Below are positions 43,370 through 52,178 of a stretch of 64,000 nucleotides of DNA, one piece after another. Source of the DNA: Agrobacterium vaccinii (GTDB lineage: Bacteria > Pseudomonadota > Alphaproteobacteria > Rhizobiales > Rhizobiaceae); NCBI RefSeq assembly GCF_021310995.1, contig NZ_CP054151.1, positions 468,501 through 532,500 of the forward strand, in the 5' to 3' direction. Both the position numbers and the translations under genes were made by a program. Every line of letters begins with the position of its first letter. Positions within the stretch are counted from its first letter, which is position 1. Under the pieces are notes generated by a model. The model made no database searches and was not told the origin of the DNA. It was given only the letters and a program-made list of their open reading frames with translations.

Positions 43370-43909
43370 GTGCAAGAAAGACAAGCGAAGCAGCACCTGG
43401 ATGTCAGCCTTGATGCAGATACCCTTTTCATGGGGCATCGCACGGCTTTGATCAGCTATTCTGCCCGGATTCTCGGTTCCCGGGATGCCGCCGAAGACAT
43501 CGTGCAGGAAGCCTATCTTCGCTTCGGATTCGGCAACTCGCCGACACAAACGGCGCGGGAGGGGTTGGCCTATCTCTACCGGATCGTCCGCAATCTCTCG
43601 CTCGACATCGTCAAGCGTCGTAAGATCGAACAGCGTGCGCAAAACGACGATCCGCCATTCTGGATCGTCCCGCGTGCTGCCGAAACGCCAGAGCAGACGA
43701 CGATGTTCTGTGACGAAGTTCGTATTGCCCAGCAGGTGCTCGCATCGTTGCCTAGGGATATTCAGATCGCAGTTGAAATGCACCGGCACGGCGGCTGCAC
43801 GTTGGAAGTCGTGGCGGAGCATCTGGGAATCTCCGTTGCGACAGCGCACCGGCACGTCAAAACCGCGATGGTAAAGATCGCCATCGCGCTCGACAGAAAA
43901 AATGCCTGA
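43370..43909 (+). CDS. ECF sigma factor, FecI-type
   Basis: The product has 179 residues. Sigma region 2 (about 18-85, SRDAAEDIVQEAYLRF) and region 4 (about 115-170, LASLPRDIQIAVEMHRHGGC, then LEVVAEHLGISVATAHRHVK) are complete. The start is GTG at 43370 with GGAAGA upstream. It is followed by a FecR-type anti-sigma regulator and a TonB receptor with a signalling domain, so it should direct transcription of the receptor when the siderophore binds. Confidence 0.92.
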   Translation: MQERQAKQHLDVSLDADTLFMGHRTALISYSARILGSRDAAEDIVQEAYLRFGFGNSPTQTAREGLAYLYRIVRNLSLDIVKRRKIEQRAQNDDPPFWIVPRAAETPEQTTMFCDEVRIAQQVLASLPRDIQIAVEMHRHGGCTLEVVAEHLGISVATAHRHVKTAMVKIAIALDRKNA

Positions 43910-44007
43910 TCTTCACGATCTCCACGAAAAATCTTCCTGCTTCAATCGTACTACTCTCGATAAGCAAACTCAGATAAGAGCTTGTCGAGATCCGAAACGG
44001 GTATGAT

Positions 44008-44988
44008 GTGACGCGGCACGACCAGACAGATGAAGAACTGCTCGAAGAGGCGATGGACTGGTTCCTGCGCCTGCGCGACCCATCGCGCTCGGACATCGAC
44101 GATCTCGCTTTCGCTGCGTGGATCGGGCGTTCGACACAACACGAACAGGCATGGGGCAAAGCCTGTCGCACCTGGGAGATAATGGGCGAAACACAGCCCA
44201 TCAACATTCCAGCCTGGCAAAACCCAATTCAAAAACGCTCCGTCCGACGGGCACGCTTTGGCCGACGACATGCGATCGGTATCGGCATTGCCGCACTTGC
44301 GGCCTGTCTCGTCGCGGCAGTGGTTGGCCCAACTGTCGTGACCCGCTATGAGGCCGATTACACAACTGCAACCGCCGAAACCCGTCGCATTACGCTGGAG
44401 GACGGGTCCCGTGTGGACATGAGTGCTGCCAGTGCCATCGCTATAGATTTTTCCGGTACCGAACGAAAGGTTCGCCTGCTGTCTGGCGAGGCTTTCTTCG
44501 ACGTCCAGCCGAACACAAGCCGACCGTTTACCGTCGATGCTGGCGGCGAGTTGAACATCACCGTTGTGGGCACGGCGTTTGACGTCAATGTCACACCGCA
44601 GGTCGCCAGCGTCCAGCTCGCCCATGGGGTCGTCGATCTTCGCTCCCTGCAAACCGGGCATTCAATGCAACTTCGCCCCGGCGATTCTGTCACACTTGAT
44701 CGGGGCAACGGCGAGCTTTCACGGGCCAGAACGGATATCGATGCTATTGCCGCCTGGCGGGATGGAAAGCTGTTCGTACAGGATGTTGCGATCAAAACCG
44801 TGGTGGCAGAATTGCAGCGCTACCACCCGTCATGGATCAAGGTCGCAAGCAGCGATCTGGAAGAACGCCACGTCACTGGTCTCTATGATTTATCTGATCC
44901 TGACCGCGCTCTGGAAGCTCTTGTCAGCCCATACGGCGCAAAGGTGCATCACGTATCGCCCTATCTCCGCGTACTCTCATTCTTCTAA
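44008..44988 (+). CDS. FecR-family anti-sigma/sigma regulator
   Basis: The product has 326 residues. The cytoplasmic anti-sigma part (about 1-85, with DPSRSDIDDLAFAAWIGRST) is followed by a membrane helix (about 90-112, HAIGIGIAALAACLVAAVVG) and the periplasmic FecR domain (TLEDGSRVDMSAASAIAIDF; VRLLSGEAFFDVQ). The start is GTG at 44008. It relays ligand occupancy of the outer-membrane receptor to the FecI-type sigma factor. Confidence 0.92.
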   Translation: MTRHDQTDEELLEEAMDWFLRLRDPSRSDIDDLAFAAWIGRSTQHEQAWGKACRTWEIMGETQPINIPAWQNPIQKRSVRRARFGRRHAIGIGIAALAACLVAAVVGPTVVTRYEADYTTATAETRRITLEDGSRVDMSAASAIAIDFSGTERKVRLLSGEAFFDVQPNTSRPFTVDAGGELNITVVGTAFDVNVTPQVASVQLAHGVVDLRSLQTGHSMQLRPGDSVTLDRGNGELSRARTDIDAIAAWRDGKLFVQDVAIKTVVAELQRYHPSWIKVASSDLEERHVTGLYDLSDPDRALEALVSPYGAKVHHVSPYLRVLSFF

Positions 44989-45106
44989 TATTTAAAAATT
45001 TCACGATTTTTTCGCTGAGCGATGAAAAATCCCGGCACCACGGTCGTCTCTAAGCTGAATGCAGGCAGGGGGCTTGCAATGTTGGCGTATGGGGAGACTG
45101 GGCGGA

Positions 45107-47380
45107 ATGGCGCTTCAGGTAAATGTGGAACGGTCGCGAAAGTCGAACCGGGGGACGGTTTTGGCGCTCAGGCTGATGGCATCGGCGGCAGTGGGCATCA
45201 CGATGCTGGGACAGGCACCGATAGCAATGGCGCAGACCGCTCAGCGCAGCTTCAACATTCCGGCGCAGCCGCTGGCATCGGCGCTGAATGCCTTCGGGCG
45301 ACAGTCCGGTCTGCAGGTTTCGCTTGCCGCGTCCACATCGCAGGGTATCACCTCCCGTGCCGTTTCCGGTAACTTGTCCGCGCAGGCCGCACTAGGGCAA
45401 CTGCTGGAAGGCACCGGAATTCCCTATAGCATTTCCAACGGCACGGCGGTGATCGGTCGCTCAGTACCCGCGCCCGTCGCGTCCGGTGACGGAAACAGCA
45501 CGGTCCTTGAAACCATCGTGTTACAAGGACAATCCGTCGGTCAGGGCGATGTCGGCGAGACCGTCATCGGAGCAGACGAGCTGGAAAGGATCAACCCCAG
45601 CGACATCGCAGACGTCTTCCGCGAACAGGCTGGCGTGCAGGTCGGCAGTTCGCTGCCCATGTCGCAAAAGGTCTATGTCCACGGCGTCGAAGAAACCAAT
45701 CTTGCGGTGAGTATCGATGGCGCCCGCCAGAACAACAAGGTCTTTCACCACAACGCCACCAACCTGATCGACCCGTCGATCCTGAAGGCCGTCGACGTCG
45801 ATTCAGGTATCGCTCCTGCCGATGCCGGTCCTGGCGCGCTTGCTGGCGCGATCAACTACGAGACCAAAGATGCAAAAGACCTGCTGACCGATGGCCAGAC
45901 ATTCGGCGGGTTTGTGACCTCGACCTATAATTTCAACAGCGAAACAGTTGTAACCGGCCTGTCGGCCTATGGCTTGAAGGACGGGCTGGATTACCTCGGC
46001 TATTTCACCTTCGGCAAAGGCAATGATTTCCACGGCGGCAATGGTGACGTTGTGGACGGGACCACAACGAACCTGTTGAGCGGGCTGGGCAAAGTCGGCT
46101 ACGAATTCGATAGCGGCGACCGTTTTGAAATAAGCCATGATCGACTGGTGGACGATGCGCCGCGTCCTTACCGTGCAAATGCGGGATTTGTGGTGGCGCG
46201 CCCTTGGGAACCACGAATCCGCGATTACCGGCTGGAGCGGCAAAATACCGTCTTCACATACACCGACGAAACTCCCGAAGGCTGGTGGGATCCAAAGGTC
46301 ATGCTGGCCTATGGCTCGACTGAGGTGACCTTACCCATCTACGGACCCACAGGCCGTCTCTATGATGACAGTGGCAAGACCTCGACGTTCAACGGCAAGT
46401 TCGAAAACAAATTCTCATTCGATATCGGTAGTGTAGTCGCTGGCATTGACTTTTATAACGACCGGGCCACGTTGAATGATCCTACCGATGGCAGTCGTGA
46501 AAAAGCGCAGAATCTGGGTATTTACGCGCAAGCGCGTCTCGAGCCATGGGAGCGCACTCGCCTGTCCTTCGGCGCGAGAGGGGACCGGCAATGGTTTACA
46601 GGTACCAATGACTCGGAATTCGACAACGCTGGTCTCAGTGTCAATATATCAGGCGAATATGACCTCACGGATATCTTAACCGCCAAAGCCGGGTTCTCCC
46701 ATGTCTGGGCCGGGGTGCCACTGGCGGAAAATTTCATCATGAATCCGAACTGGAATTATGGCAGCCAAGGACCAGCGCCTGTCAAGGCTGACAATTACAT
46801 GATCGGTCTGGATGCTGAATATAACGGCTTCACCGCCGACGTCAGCCTGTTCCGCACCGATATCGATAACGCCCGTGTTCCGCTCTACAATCTCGCCACC
46901 GCAGGTGCCTTGAACCGCCGCAATCTCACATCCAAGGGCTTTGAAGTCGGTGCCGGTTACGAATGGACGAGTTCCTACATCAAGGTCAAATACGCCCATA
47001 TCGACGTGGACGTAAACGGTTCGCCAGCGGACTCCGACAGTGGTAATTACCTGGCTTCACCCGTTGGCGACATCATCACCATCACCGCTGCCCATACATT
47101 CGATCAGTGGAATCTGACAGTCGGCGGCGATATCGAAATTGCGCCGGAATATGACCACGTGGCTGCGGACAAAGCGCCTTACAAAGCCTATGAAGTCGTC
47201 AATGTCTTCACCGAATGGAAGCCGGAGCAATTGCAGAATTTCACGTTCCGCGCAGAGGTGAAAAATCTCTTCGACGAGAGCTATTCCGACCGCGCTACCT
47301 ATGGACAGGAATTCGGCAACGTGACACCCCTTTTCGAACCGGGCCGCAGTTTCCTGATCACGGCCAAGGCGACGTTCTGA
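45107..47380 (+). CDS. TonB-dependent receptor with N-terminal signalling (STN) domain
   Basis: The product has 757 residues. A long signal peptide (to about APIAMAQ) precedes an STN domain (RSFNIPAQPLASALNAFGRQ, then LQVSLAASTSQGITSRA). The plug domain (SDIADVFREQAGVQVGSSLP) and 22-strand barrel end in KATF, with the terminal Phe expected of outer-membrane proteins. The STN domain fits FecA-type signalling with the FecI/FecR pair. The start is uncertain: ATG at 45107 is used (GGGGAG upstream), 45089 and 45059 are alternatives. The ligand is likely the siderophore made by the genes at 37-43 kb, although parts of the plug resemble haem receptors. Confidence 0.9.
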   Translation: MALQVNVERSRKSNRGTVLALRLMASAAVGITMLGQAPIAMAQTAQRSFNIPAQPLASALNAFGRQSGLQVSLAASTSQGITSRAVSGNLSAQAALGQLLEGTGIPYSISNGTAVIGRSVPAPVASGDGNSTVLETIVLQGQSVGQGDVGETVIGADELERINPSDIADVFREQAGVQVGSSLPMSQKVYVHGVEETNLAVSIDGARQNNKVFHHNATNLIDPSILKAVDVDSGIAPADAGPGALAGAINYETKDAKDLLTDGQTFGGFVTSTYNFNSETVVTGLSAYGLKDGLDYLGYFTFGKGNDFHGGNGDVVDGTTTNLLSGLGKVGYEFDSGDRFEISHDRLVDDAPRPYRANAGFVVARPWEPRIRDYRLERQNTVFTYTDETPEGWWDPKVMLAYGSTEVTLPIYGPTGRLYDDSGKTSTFNGKFENKFSFDIGSVVAGIDFYNDRATLNDPTDGSREKAQNLGIYAQARLEPWERTRLSFGARGDRQWFTGTNDSEFDNAGLSVNISGEYDLTDILTAKAGFSHVWAGVPLAENFIMNPNWNYGSQGPAPVKADNYMIGLDAEYNGFTADVSLFRTDIDNARVPLYNLATAGALNRRNLTSKGFEVGAGYEWTSSYIKVKYAHIDVDVNGSPADSDSGNYLASPVGDIITITAAHTFDQWNLTVGGDIEIAPEYDHVAADKAPYKAYEVVNVFTEWKPEQLQNFTFRAEVKNLFDESYSDRATYGQEFGNVTPLFEPGRSFLITAKATF

Positions 47381-47438
47381 TCACATCAAGAAAGAGCGCT
47401 CAGCGGCATGGCCCGCTGGCGCGTGACGGGAGAAGACG

Positions 47439-47765
47439 ATGATGGAAACAACGGCAGCGCTGCGCACCGAACATGCGGCGAAATATATCGCACAGCTGTG
47501 CAAGCACTTTGCCCACAAGGTCGATGTTTCGCATTCGGAAGGCCATGGTGAATGCCGTTTTACCTGCGGCACCGCCATTATGGATGCGGATAGCGATGAA
47601 CTGACGATCCGCTGCACGGCTTCTGACGAAGACCAATTGAAAGAAACGCAGCACGTGATCGAAAGCCATCTTTTGCGCTTTGCCTTTCGGGAAGAGTTGC
47701 AGCCGTTGCAATGGTCGCCATCTTCGGCAACAGCCAAACCCGACACGTTGCAAACCGAGACGTGA
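47439..47765 (+). CDS. DUF2218-domain protein
   Basis: A 108-residue soluble protein starting MMETTAALRTEHAAKYIAQL. It has KHFAHKVDVSHSEGHGECRF and the C-terminal helix QLKETQHVIESHLLRFAFRE, matching the DUF2218 family. Such proteins often sit beside siderophore uptake or siderophore-interacting genes. GGGAGAAG precedes the ATG. It lies between the receptor and the binding protein in the iron operon; a role in releasing or handling iron is conjecture. Confidence 0.85.
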   Translation: MMETTAALRTEHAAKYIAQLCKHFAHKVDVSHSEGHGECRFTCGTAIMDADSDELTIRCTASDEDQLKETQHVIESHLLRFAFREELQPLQWSPSSATAKPDTLQTET

Positions 47766-47770
47766 CATCC

Positions 47771-48664
47771 ATGAGGTTATACCGACTTTTCATTCTTGTA
47801 AGCCTGCTTGCGACCGCCGCGCATAGCGCCGAGATAACGACAGCACGCGGCATGGTGGATATACCGAAGCAGCCGGAACGTATCGCGGTCTTCGATCTCG
47901 CCGCTCTCGACACCCTCGACCGCCTGGGTATCAAGCCCGCTGGCGTGCCCCAGAAGCTTTATCTTCCACAACTGGAACACCTCAAATCCGAAGCGGAAGC
48001 AGTTGGCGATATTTTCGAACCTGATCTGGAGGCGCTCAGCGCGCTTGGTCCTGATCTCATCGTGTTGGGCGGACGGTCTTCACCGAAACTCGACTCCACC
48101 GCCCGCGTCGCACTCAGCATCGACATGACCATGGATGGCGACGATCTGGTGGAGCAGGCGAAAGTGCGGCTCATCGATTACGGCACCTTGTTTGGCAAAC
48201 AGGCCGAGGCGAAGGCAATCGCGGCGGAACTCGATGTGGAGATCGAGGCAACACGCAATGCAGTCGCCGGCAAGGGAAAAGTCCTGATCGTCATGACCAA
48301 CGGCCCGAAAGTGACCGCCTACGGGGCCGGTTCACGCTTCGGCTGGGTTCATGCAACACTTGCCCTGCCACCGGCGGTCAGTACCATGCAGGCCGCTACA
48401 CATGGTGAAGCGGTTTCCTTCGAGTTCATTCACAAGGCAAACCCAGACTGGCTGCTGGTGGTGGACCGCGCAGCCGCGATCGGTTCTGGTGAACAGGGCG
48501 CGCGCGCCACGCTCGACAATGAGCTGGTGGCCAGCACGACTGCTTGGAAAAAAGGCCAGGTCGTTTACCTGCCCGCCGCAGATTTCTACATCGCGGCTGG
48601 CGGCATTCAGGCCACGCAGCGGGTGCTGTCCACCATCAGAGAGGCCTTTTCCGCCGCACAATGA
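47771..48664 (+). CDS. Siderophore ABC transporter binding protein (FatB/YclQ-like)
   Basis: The product has 297 residues with a signal peptide (MRLYRLFILVSLLATAAHSA). The mature start, ITTARGMVDIPKQPERIAVF, followed by DLAALDTLDRLG and GDIFEPDLEALSALGPDLIV, resembles the FatB/YclQ/FpuA group that binds petrobactin, anguibactin and related catecholates. The start at 47771 is five bases after the DUF2218 stop. It fits the petrobactin-like biosynthesis genes upstream. Confidence 0.88.
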   Translation: MRLYRLFILVSLLATAAHSAEITTARGMVDIPKQPERIAVFDLAALDTLDRLGIKPAGVPQKLYLPQLEHLKSEAEAVGDIFEPDLEALSALGPDLIVLGGRSSPKLDSTARVALSIDMTMDGDDLVEQAKVRLIDYGTLFGKQAEAKAIAAELDVEIEATRNAVAGKGKVLIVMTNGPKVTAYGAGSRFGWVHATLALPPAVSTMQAATHGEAVSFEFIHKANPDWLLVVDRAAAIGSGEQGARATLDNELVASTTAWKKGQVVYLPAADFYIAAGGIQATQRVLSTIREAFSAAQ

Positions 48665-49635
48665 TCGCTTCAGCACAACGGCATCCGAAACGACTGTCTG
48701 GACTGGCGGGCTTAGTGCTCGCCTTTTTGTGTGTCGCCAGCCTCGGCGTCGGCGCGGGCGATGTTTCCGTCAGCGGCCTTTGGACCTCATCCGATGGCGC
48801 GGAATTGCTGGCTGTCAGCCGCCTACCGAGAACATTGGCGGCAGTGCTGGCGGGTGCTGGCCTGGCGATTGCCGGGCTGATCATGCAAGCCATCGCCCGC
48901 AACCGCTTCGTTGAACCGGCGACTGCGGGTACCGCCCAGTCTGCTGAGCTTGGCATTCTGCTCGTCACGATCGTTTGGCCCGCGGCCACGTTAGGCTTCA
49001 AAACCGTAATTGCCAGCATTGCTGCACTTGCAGGAACCAGCCTGTTTCTGATGACCGCGCATCGTCTGCCACCCACCCAACCCTATCTCGTTCCCCTGTT
49101 CGGGCTGGTCTATGGCGGCGTGATCGGTGCAGCAGCCACTTTCATCGCCTGGCAGGCCGATCTCCTGCAATATCTCTCGGTGTGGAGCAATGGTGATTTT
49201 TCCGGTGTTCTGCGCGGACGTTATGAAATGCTCTGGATTGGTGCGCTGCTGGTGGCCGCAGCCTGGGCGACGGCAGACCGCATGACCATCATGACGCTGG
49301 GTCGCGAAACCAGCATCGGACTTGGCATCAATTACCAACGCATGCTGCAAATCGGGCTCGTCATCATCGCCATCATTTCAGCGGTCACGGTCGTTGTCAT
49401 CGGCATCATCCCCTTCGTCGGTCTTGTCGTTCCCAACCTCGTTTCAAGGCTGATGGGCGACAATTTGCGCGCCACCTTGCCTGTCACAGCACTTTTTGGC
49501 GCCATCCTGACATTGGGTTGCGACATCATCGGACGGATCATTCGTTTCCCTTACGAAATTCCGGTCGGCACGGTGATGGGCGTCGTCGGCGCAATCCTCT
49601 TCCTGCTGCTCCTTCGTCGGCGCGCCGATGCTTAA
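48661..49635 (+). CDS. Siderophore ABC transporter permease (FatD/FecCD family)
   Basis: A 324-residue FecCD permease with about nine membrane helices; RLPRTLAAVLAGAGLAIAGL is the family's signature opening, and GIIPFVGLVVPNLVSRLMGD is the coupling-helix region. The ATG overlaps the stop of the binding protein gene by four bases. It forms a heterodimer with the next permease. Confidence 0.93.
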   Translation: MIASAQRHPKRLSGLAGLVLAFLCVASLGVGAGDVSVSGLWTSSDGAELLAVSRLPRTLAAVLAGAGLAIAGLIMQAIARNRFVEPATAGTAQSAELGILLVTIVWPAATLGFKTVIASIAALAGTSLFLMTAHRLPPTQPYLVPLFGLVYGGVIGAAATFIAWQADLLQYLSVWSNGDFSGVLRGRYEMLWIGALLVAAAWATADRMTIMTLGRETSIGLGINYQRMLQIGLVIIAIISAVTVVVIGIIPFVGLVVPNLVSRLMGDNLRATLPVTALFGAILTLGCDIIGRIIRFPYEIPVGTVMGVVGAILFLLLLRRRADA

Positions 49636-50569
49636 GCGACCATTGTTCATTCTGGCGCTGGTGGCACTTGGCTGCATCATCTGTTTCATGACGATCGGCC
49701 TGCGCGGCAATCTTGCTTTCGTGCTTGGCCTACGCGCCGTCAAACTGGCCGCGCTAATCGAGGTTGGCATCGCCATCGCCATCTCAACCGTCGTCTTTCA
49801 AACCGTCACCGCGAACCGCATTCTGACGCCCTCCATCATGGGAATGGACGCGCTTTATGTTTTCGGACAAATCCTGCTCGTCTTCCTGTTCGGCAGTCTC
49901 GCCTATACGACACTGGATTCGCGCCTGAAATTTGCAGGCGAAATCATCCTTCTGATGGCGCTGACATGTGCTCTAGTCCTACCCATGCTGCGCGCGCGCT
50001 GGGACACGGGGCTGATGCTGCTCTGCGGTGTCGTCGTCGGTGTCCTGTTTCGCAGCCTTCACTCGCTTCTCGCCCGGCTAATCGATCCGAATGATTTCGC
50101 TATCGTGCAGGGCGGCAGTTTCGTCAATTTTAACGATGTAAAAACCGATCTTCTGGCCATCGCCTCGCTGCTGACCGCTGGGGCGCTGATCTGCATCTGG
50201 CGCGCGCGCCATAGCCTCGATATCGTGGCCCTTGGCAGGGACGCCGCAATCGGGCTGGGCATCGATTGGCCAAAAACCCAGATTGCCTGTCTTCTCATGG
50301 TCTCAGCGCTGGTGGCTGTCTCCACCGCACTGGTGGGTCCCGTCGCTTTTCTCGGACTGCTGTTCGTCGCACTTGCGGAGCAGATCGTTCAATCACGTCG
50401 CCATGCGGTGCTGATCCCGGCAGCAGCACTCGTTGCGATCATCGTGCTCGTTGGCGGGCAGACCTTGTTTCAGCATGGCCTCGGAAACAGTTCGACGCTC
50501 GGCGTGGTCATCGAATTTGCCGGTGGCATCGTCTTTCTCATCCTACTCTGGCGCGGGAGCCGCAGATGA
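49628..50569 (+). CDS. Siderophore ABC transporter permease (FatC/FecCD family)
   Basis: The product is 313 residues and polytopic. NRILTPSIMGMDALYVFGQI and LVGPVAFLGLLFVALAEQIV are FecCD motifs. It begins eight bases before the end of the preceding permease gene and overlaps the ATPase gene by four bases. Confidence 0.93.
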   Translation: MLKRPLFILALVALGCIICFMTIGLRGNLAFVLGLRAVKLAALIEVGIAIAISTVVFQTVTANRILTPSIMGMDALYVFGQILLVFLFGSLAYTTLDSRLKFAGEIILLMALTCALVLPMLRARWDTGLMLLCGVVVGVLFRSLHSLLARLIDPNDFAIVQGGSFVNFNDVKTDLLAIASLLTAGALICIWRARHSLDIVALGRDAAIGLGIDWPKTQIACLLMVSALVAVSTALVGPVAFLGLLFVALAEQIVQSRRHAVLIPAAALVAIIVLVGGQTLFQHGLGNSSTLGVVIEFAGGIVFLILLWRGSRR

Positions 50570-51342
50570 TCCGGATCGAACACGTCTCGCTGCATTACGG
50601 CGCAGCGCAAATTTTGAAAGATATTTCCGTGACGCTTCCCAAGGGCGGGATTACCGCCCTCATCGGCCCTAATGGTGCTGGGAAATCATCCCTTTTGGGT
50701 TTGATGGCGCGCCTTCAGCCGTTGCAGACAGGGTCGATCAGCGTGGACGATCTGCCCATAGGCTCAACGCCGACGCGGGACCTTGCTAAAAAACTCGCGA
50801 TTTTGCGTCAGGATAATCAGGTCGCGAGCCGTCTGACGGTGAAGGAACTGGTCGGTTTCGGGCGCTTTCCGCACAATCGCGGCCACCAGTCTCAAGGCGA
50901 CATAGATATGATCGAGGAGGCGCTAAGACTCTTCGATCTTTCCGATCTGTCAGGCCGTTTTCTCGAAACCCTTTCCGGCGGGCAGCGCCAGAGAGCGCTG
51001 GTCGCCATGTCGTTTTGCCAGGACACCGACTACCTGCTTCTGGACGAACCGCTCAACAATCTCGATATGTATTTTTCACAGGAGTTGATGCGATCCCTGC
51101 GCAAAATCGCAGACGAGGACGCCAAGACGATCGTCATCGTTCTCCATGACATCAATTATGCCAGCGGATTTGCGGACAGAATTATTGGAATGCGTAATGG
51201 TGAAATCGTCGCCGATGGCAGCCCTCGGGATATCATGACGTCGGAGACGCTACACTCGATCTATGGATTTCATATTCCGGTGACGGATATCGGACATCAG
51301 CGCATCGCCCTGCCTTTTCAGTTTTCGCAAAGCCCTAAATGA
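50566..51342 (+). CDS. Siderophore ABC transporter ATPase (FepC/YclP-like)
   Basis: The product has 258 residues. Walker A GPNGAGKSS, signature LSGGQRQRALVAMSF, and Walker B YLLLDEPLNNLD are complete. The ATGA overlap at 50566 fixes the start; the longer frame back to 50266 is spurious. It powers siderophore uptake and ends the iron locus. Confidence 0.94.
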   Translation: MIRIEHVSLHYGAAQILKDISVTLPKGGITALIGPNGAGKSSLLGLMARLQPLQTGSISVDDLPIGSTPTRDLAKKLAILRQDNQVASRLTVKELVGFGRFPHNRGHQSQGDIDMIEEALRLFDLSDLSGRFLETLSGGQRQRALVAMSFCQDTDYLLLDEPLNNLDMYFSQELMRSLRKIADEDAKTIVIVLHDINYASGFADRIIGMRNGEIVADGSPRDIMTSETLHSIYGFHIPVTDIGHQRIALPFQFSQSPK

Positions 51343-51377
51343 ACATGCTGAATGCCTGAATGTCGGTCGGTTACAGT

Positions 51378-52178
51378 TCACTTCAAAGCGTTTTTATTGT
51401 TGAAAAGATAGCCATAGGTGACGCCGACCAAGCCACCTCCCACGATATTGCCGAGTGTGGCCGCCGAGATATTGCTCACGATCGACGAGATGGTGATTGA
51501 GGGTAAGCCGACCTGGTTTTGTTCAAGCAGATAGGCGTATGGCAGCAAATACATGTTCGCAACCGAATGCTCAAAGCCCGCCGCCACGAAAACCGTCACC
51601 GGCAGGAAAATTCCGGCGAGTTTTTCTGTGACGCTGTTGCCTGCAAATGCGAACCACACGCCAAGACAAACAAGAATATTGGCGATGATGCCGCTTGCGA
51701 GCACGGCGAAAAAGCCTTTTTCGACTTTCGTCGTTGCTAAGTCGATAGCGGCTGCACCGACAGCCCCATCATCAGCCTCGTGAAATCGTGCAGCGAAGAC
51801 GATGACGGCGAGCAAAATCGAGCCAATGAAGTTCGCGACATAGGCGACCAGCAGAGCGCGAAATGCAACGACAGCAGACACTTTGCCGAACAGCACGGGC
51901 CCAGCAAAAAGGGTGTTACCGGTAAAGAGTTCGGCACCCGCGACAACCACGGCAGCCAAGCCCAGGGAAAAGACCAAACCAGCGAGGATCTGCGCCACGC
52001 CAAAGGGCATGGCGTCTGCGCCTGCCAGTGCGACGGTGGCAGCGACGCCACCCAAACCAATGTAAACGCCCGCTAATAGCCCGAGGATCGCGATAGTTTT
52101 CACTGGCTGCCCGGCCTTTGTCGCTAACGCTTCGAATGCGTTTTCCGTCAACTCTGCAGGCTTGGGAAACGCGCTCAT
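51378..52178 (-). CDS. Formate/nitrite transporter (FNT family)
   Basis: The product has 266 residues and about six membrane helices in the aquaporin-like FNT fold. FTGNTLFAGPVLFGK is the FNT signature, and the pore His is in GFEHSVANMYLLP. It conducts small monovalent anions such as formate or nitrite. Its ATG overlaps the stop of the upstream molybdoenzyme gene by four bases, so the two are translated together. Confidence 0.93.
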   Translation of the reverse strand: MSAFPKPAELTENAFEALATKAGQPVKTIAILGLLAGVYIGLGGVAATVALAGADAMPFGVAQILAGLVFSLGLAAVVVAGAELFTGNTLFAGPVLFGKVSAVVAFRALLVAYVANFIGSILLAVIVFAARFHEADDGAVGAAAIDLATTKVEKGFFAVLASGIIANILVCLGVWFAFAGNSVTEKLAGIFLPVTVFVAAGFEHSVANMYLLPYAYLLEQNQVGLPSITISSIVSNISAATLGNIVGGGLVGVTYGYLFNNKNALK

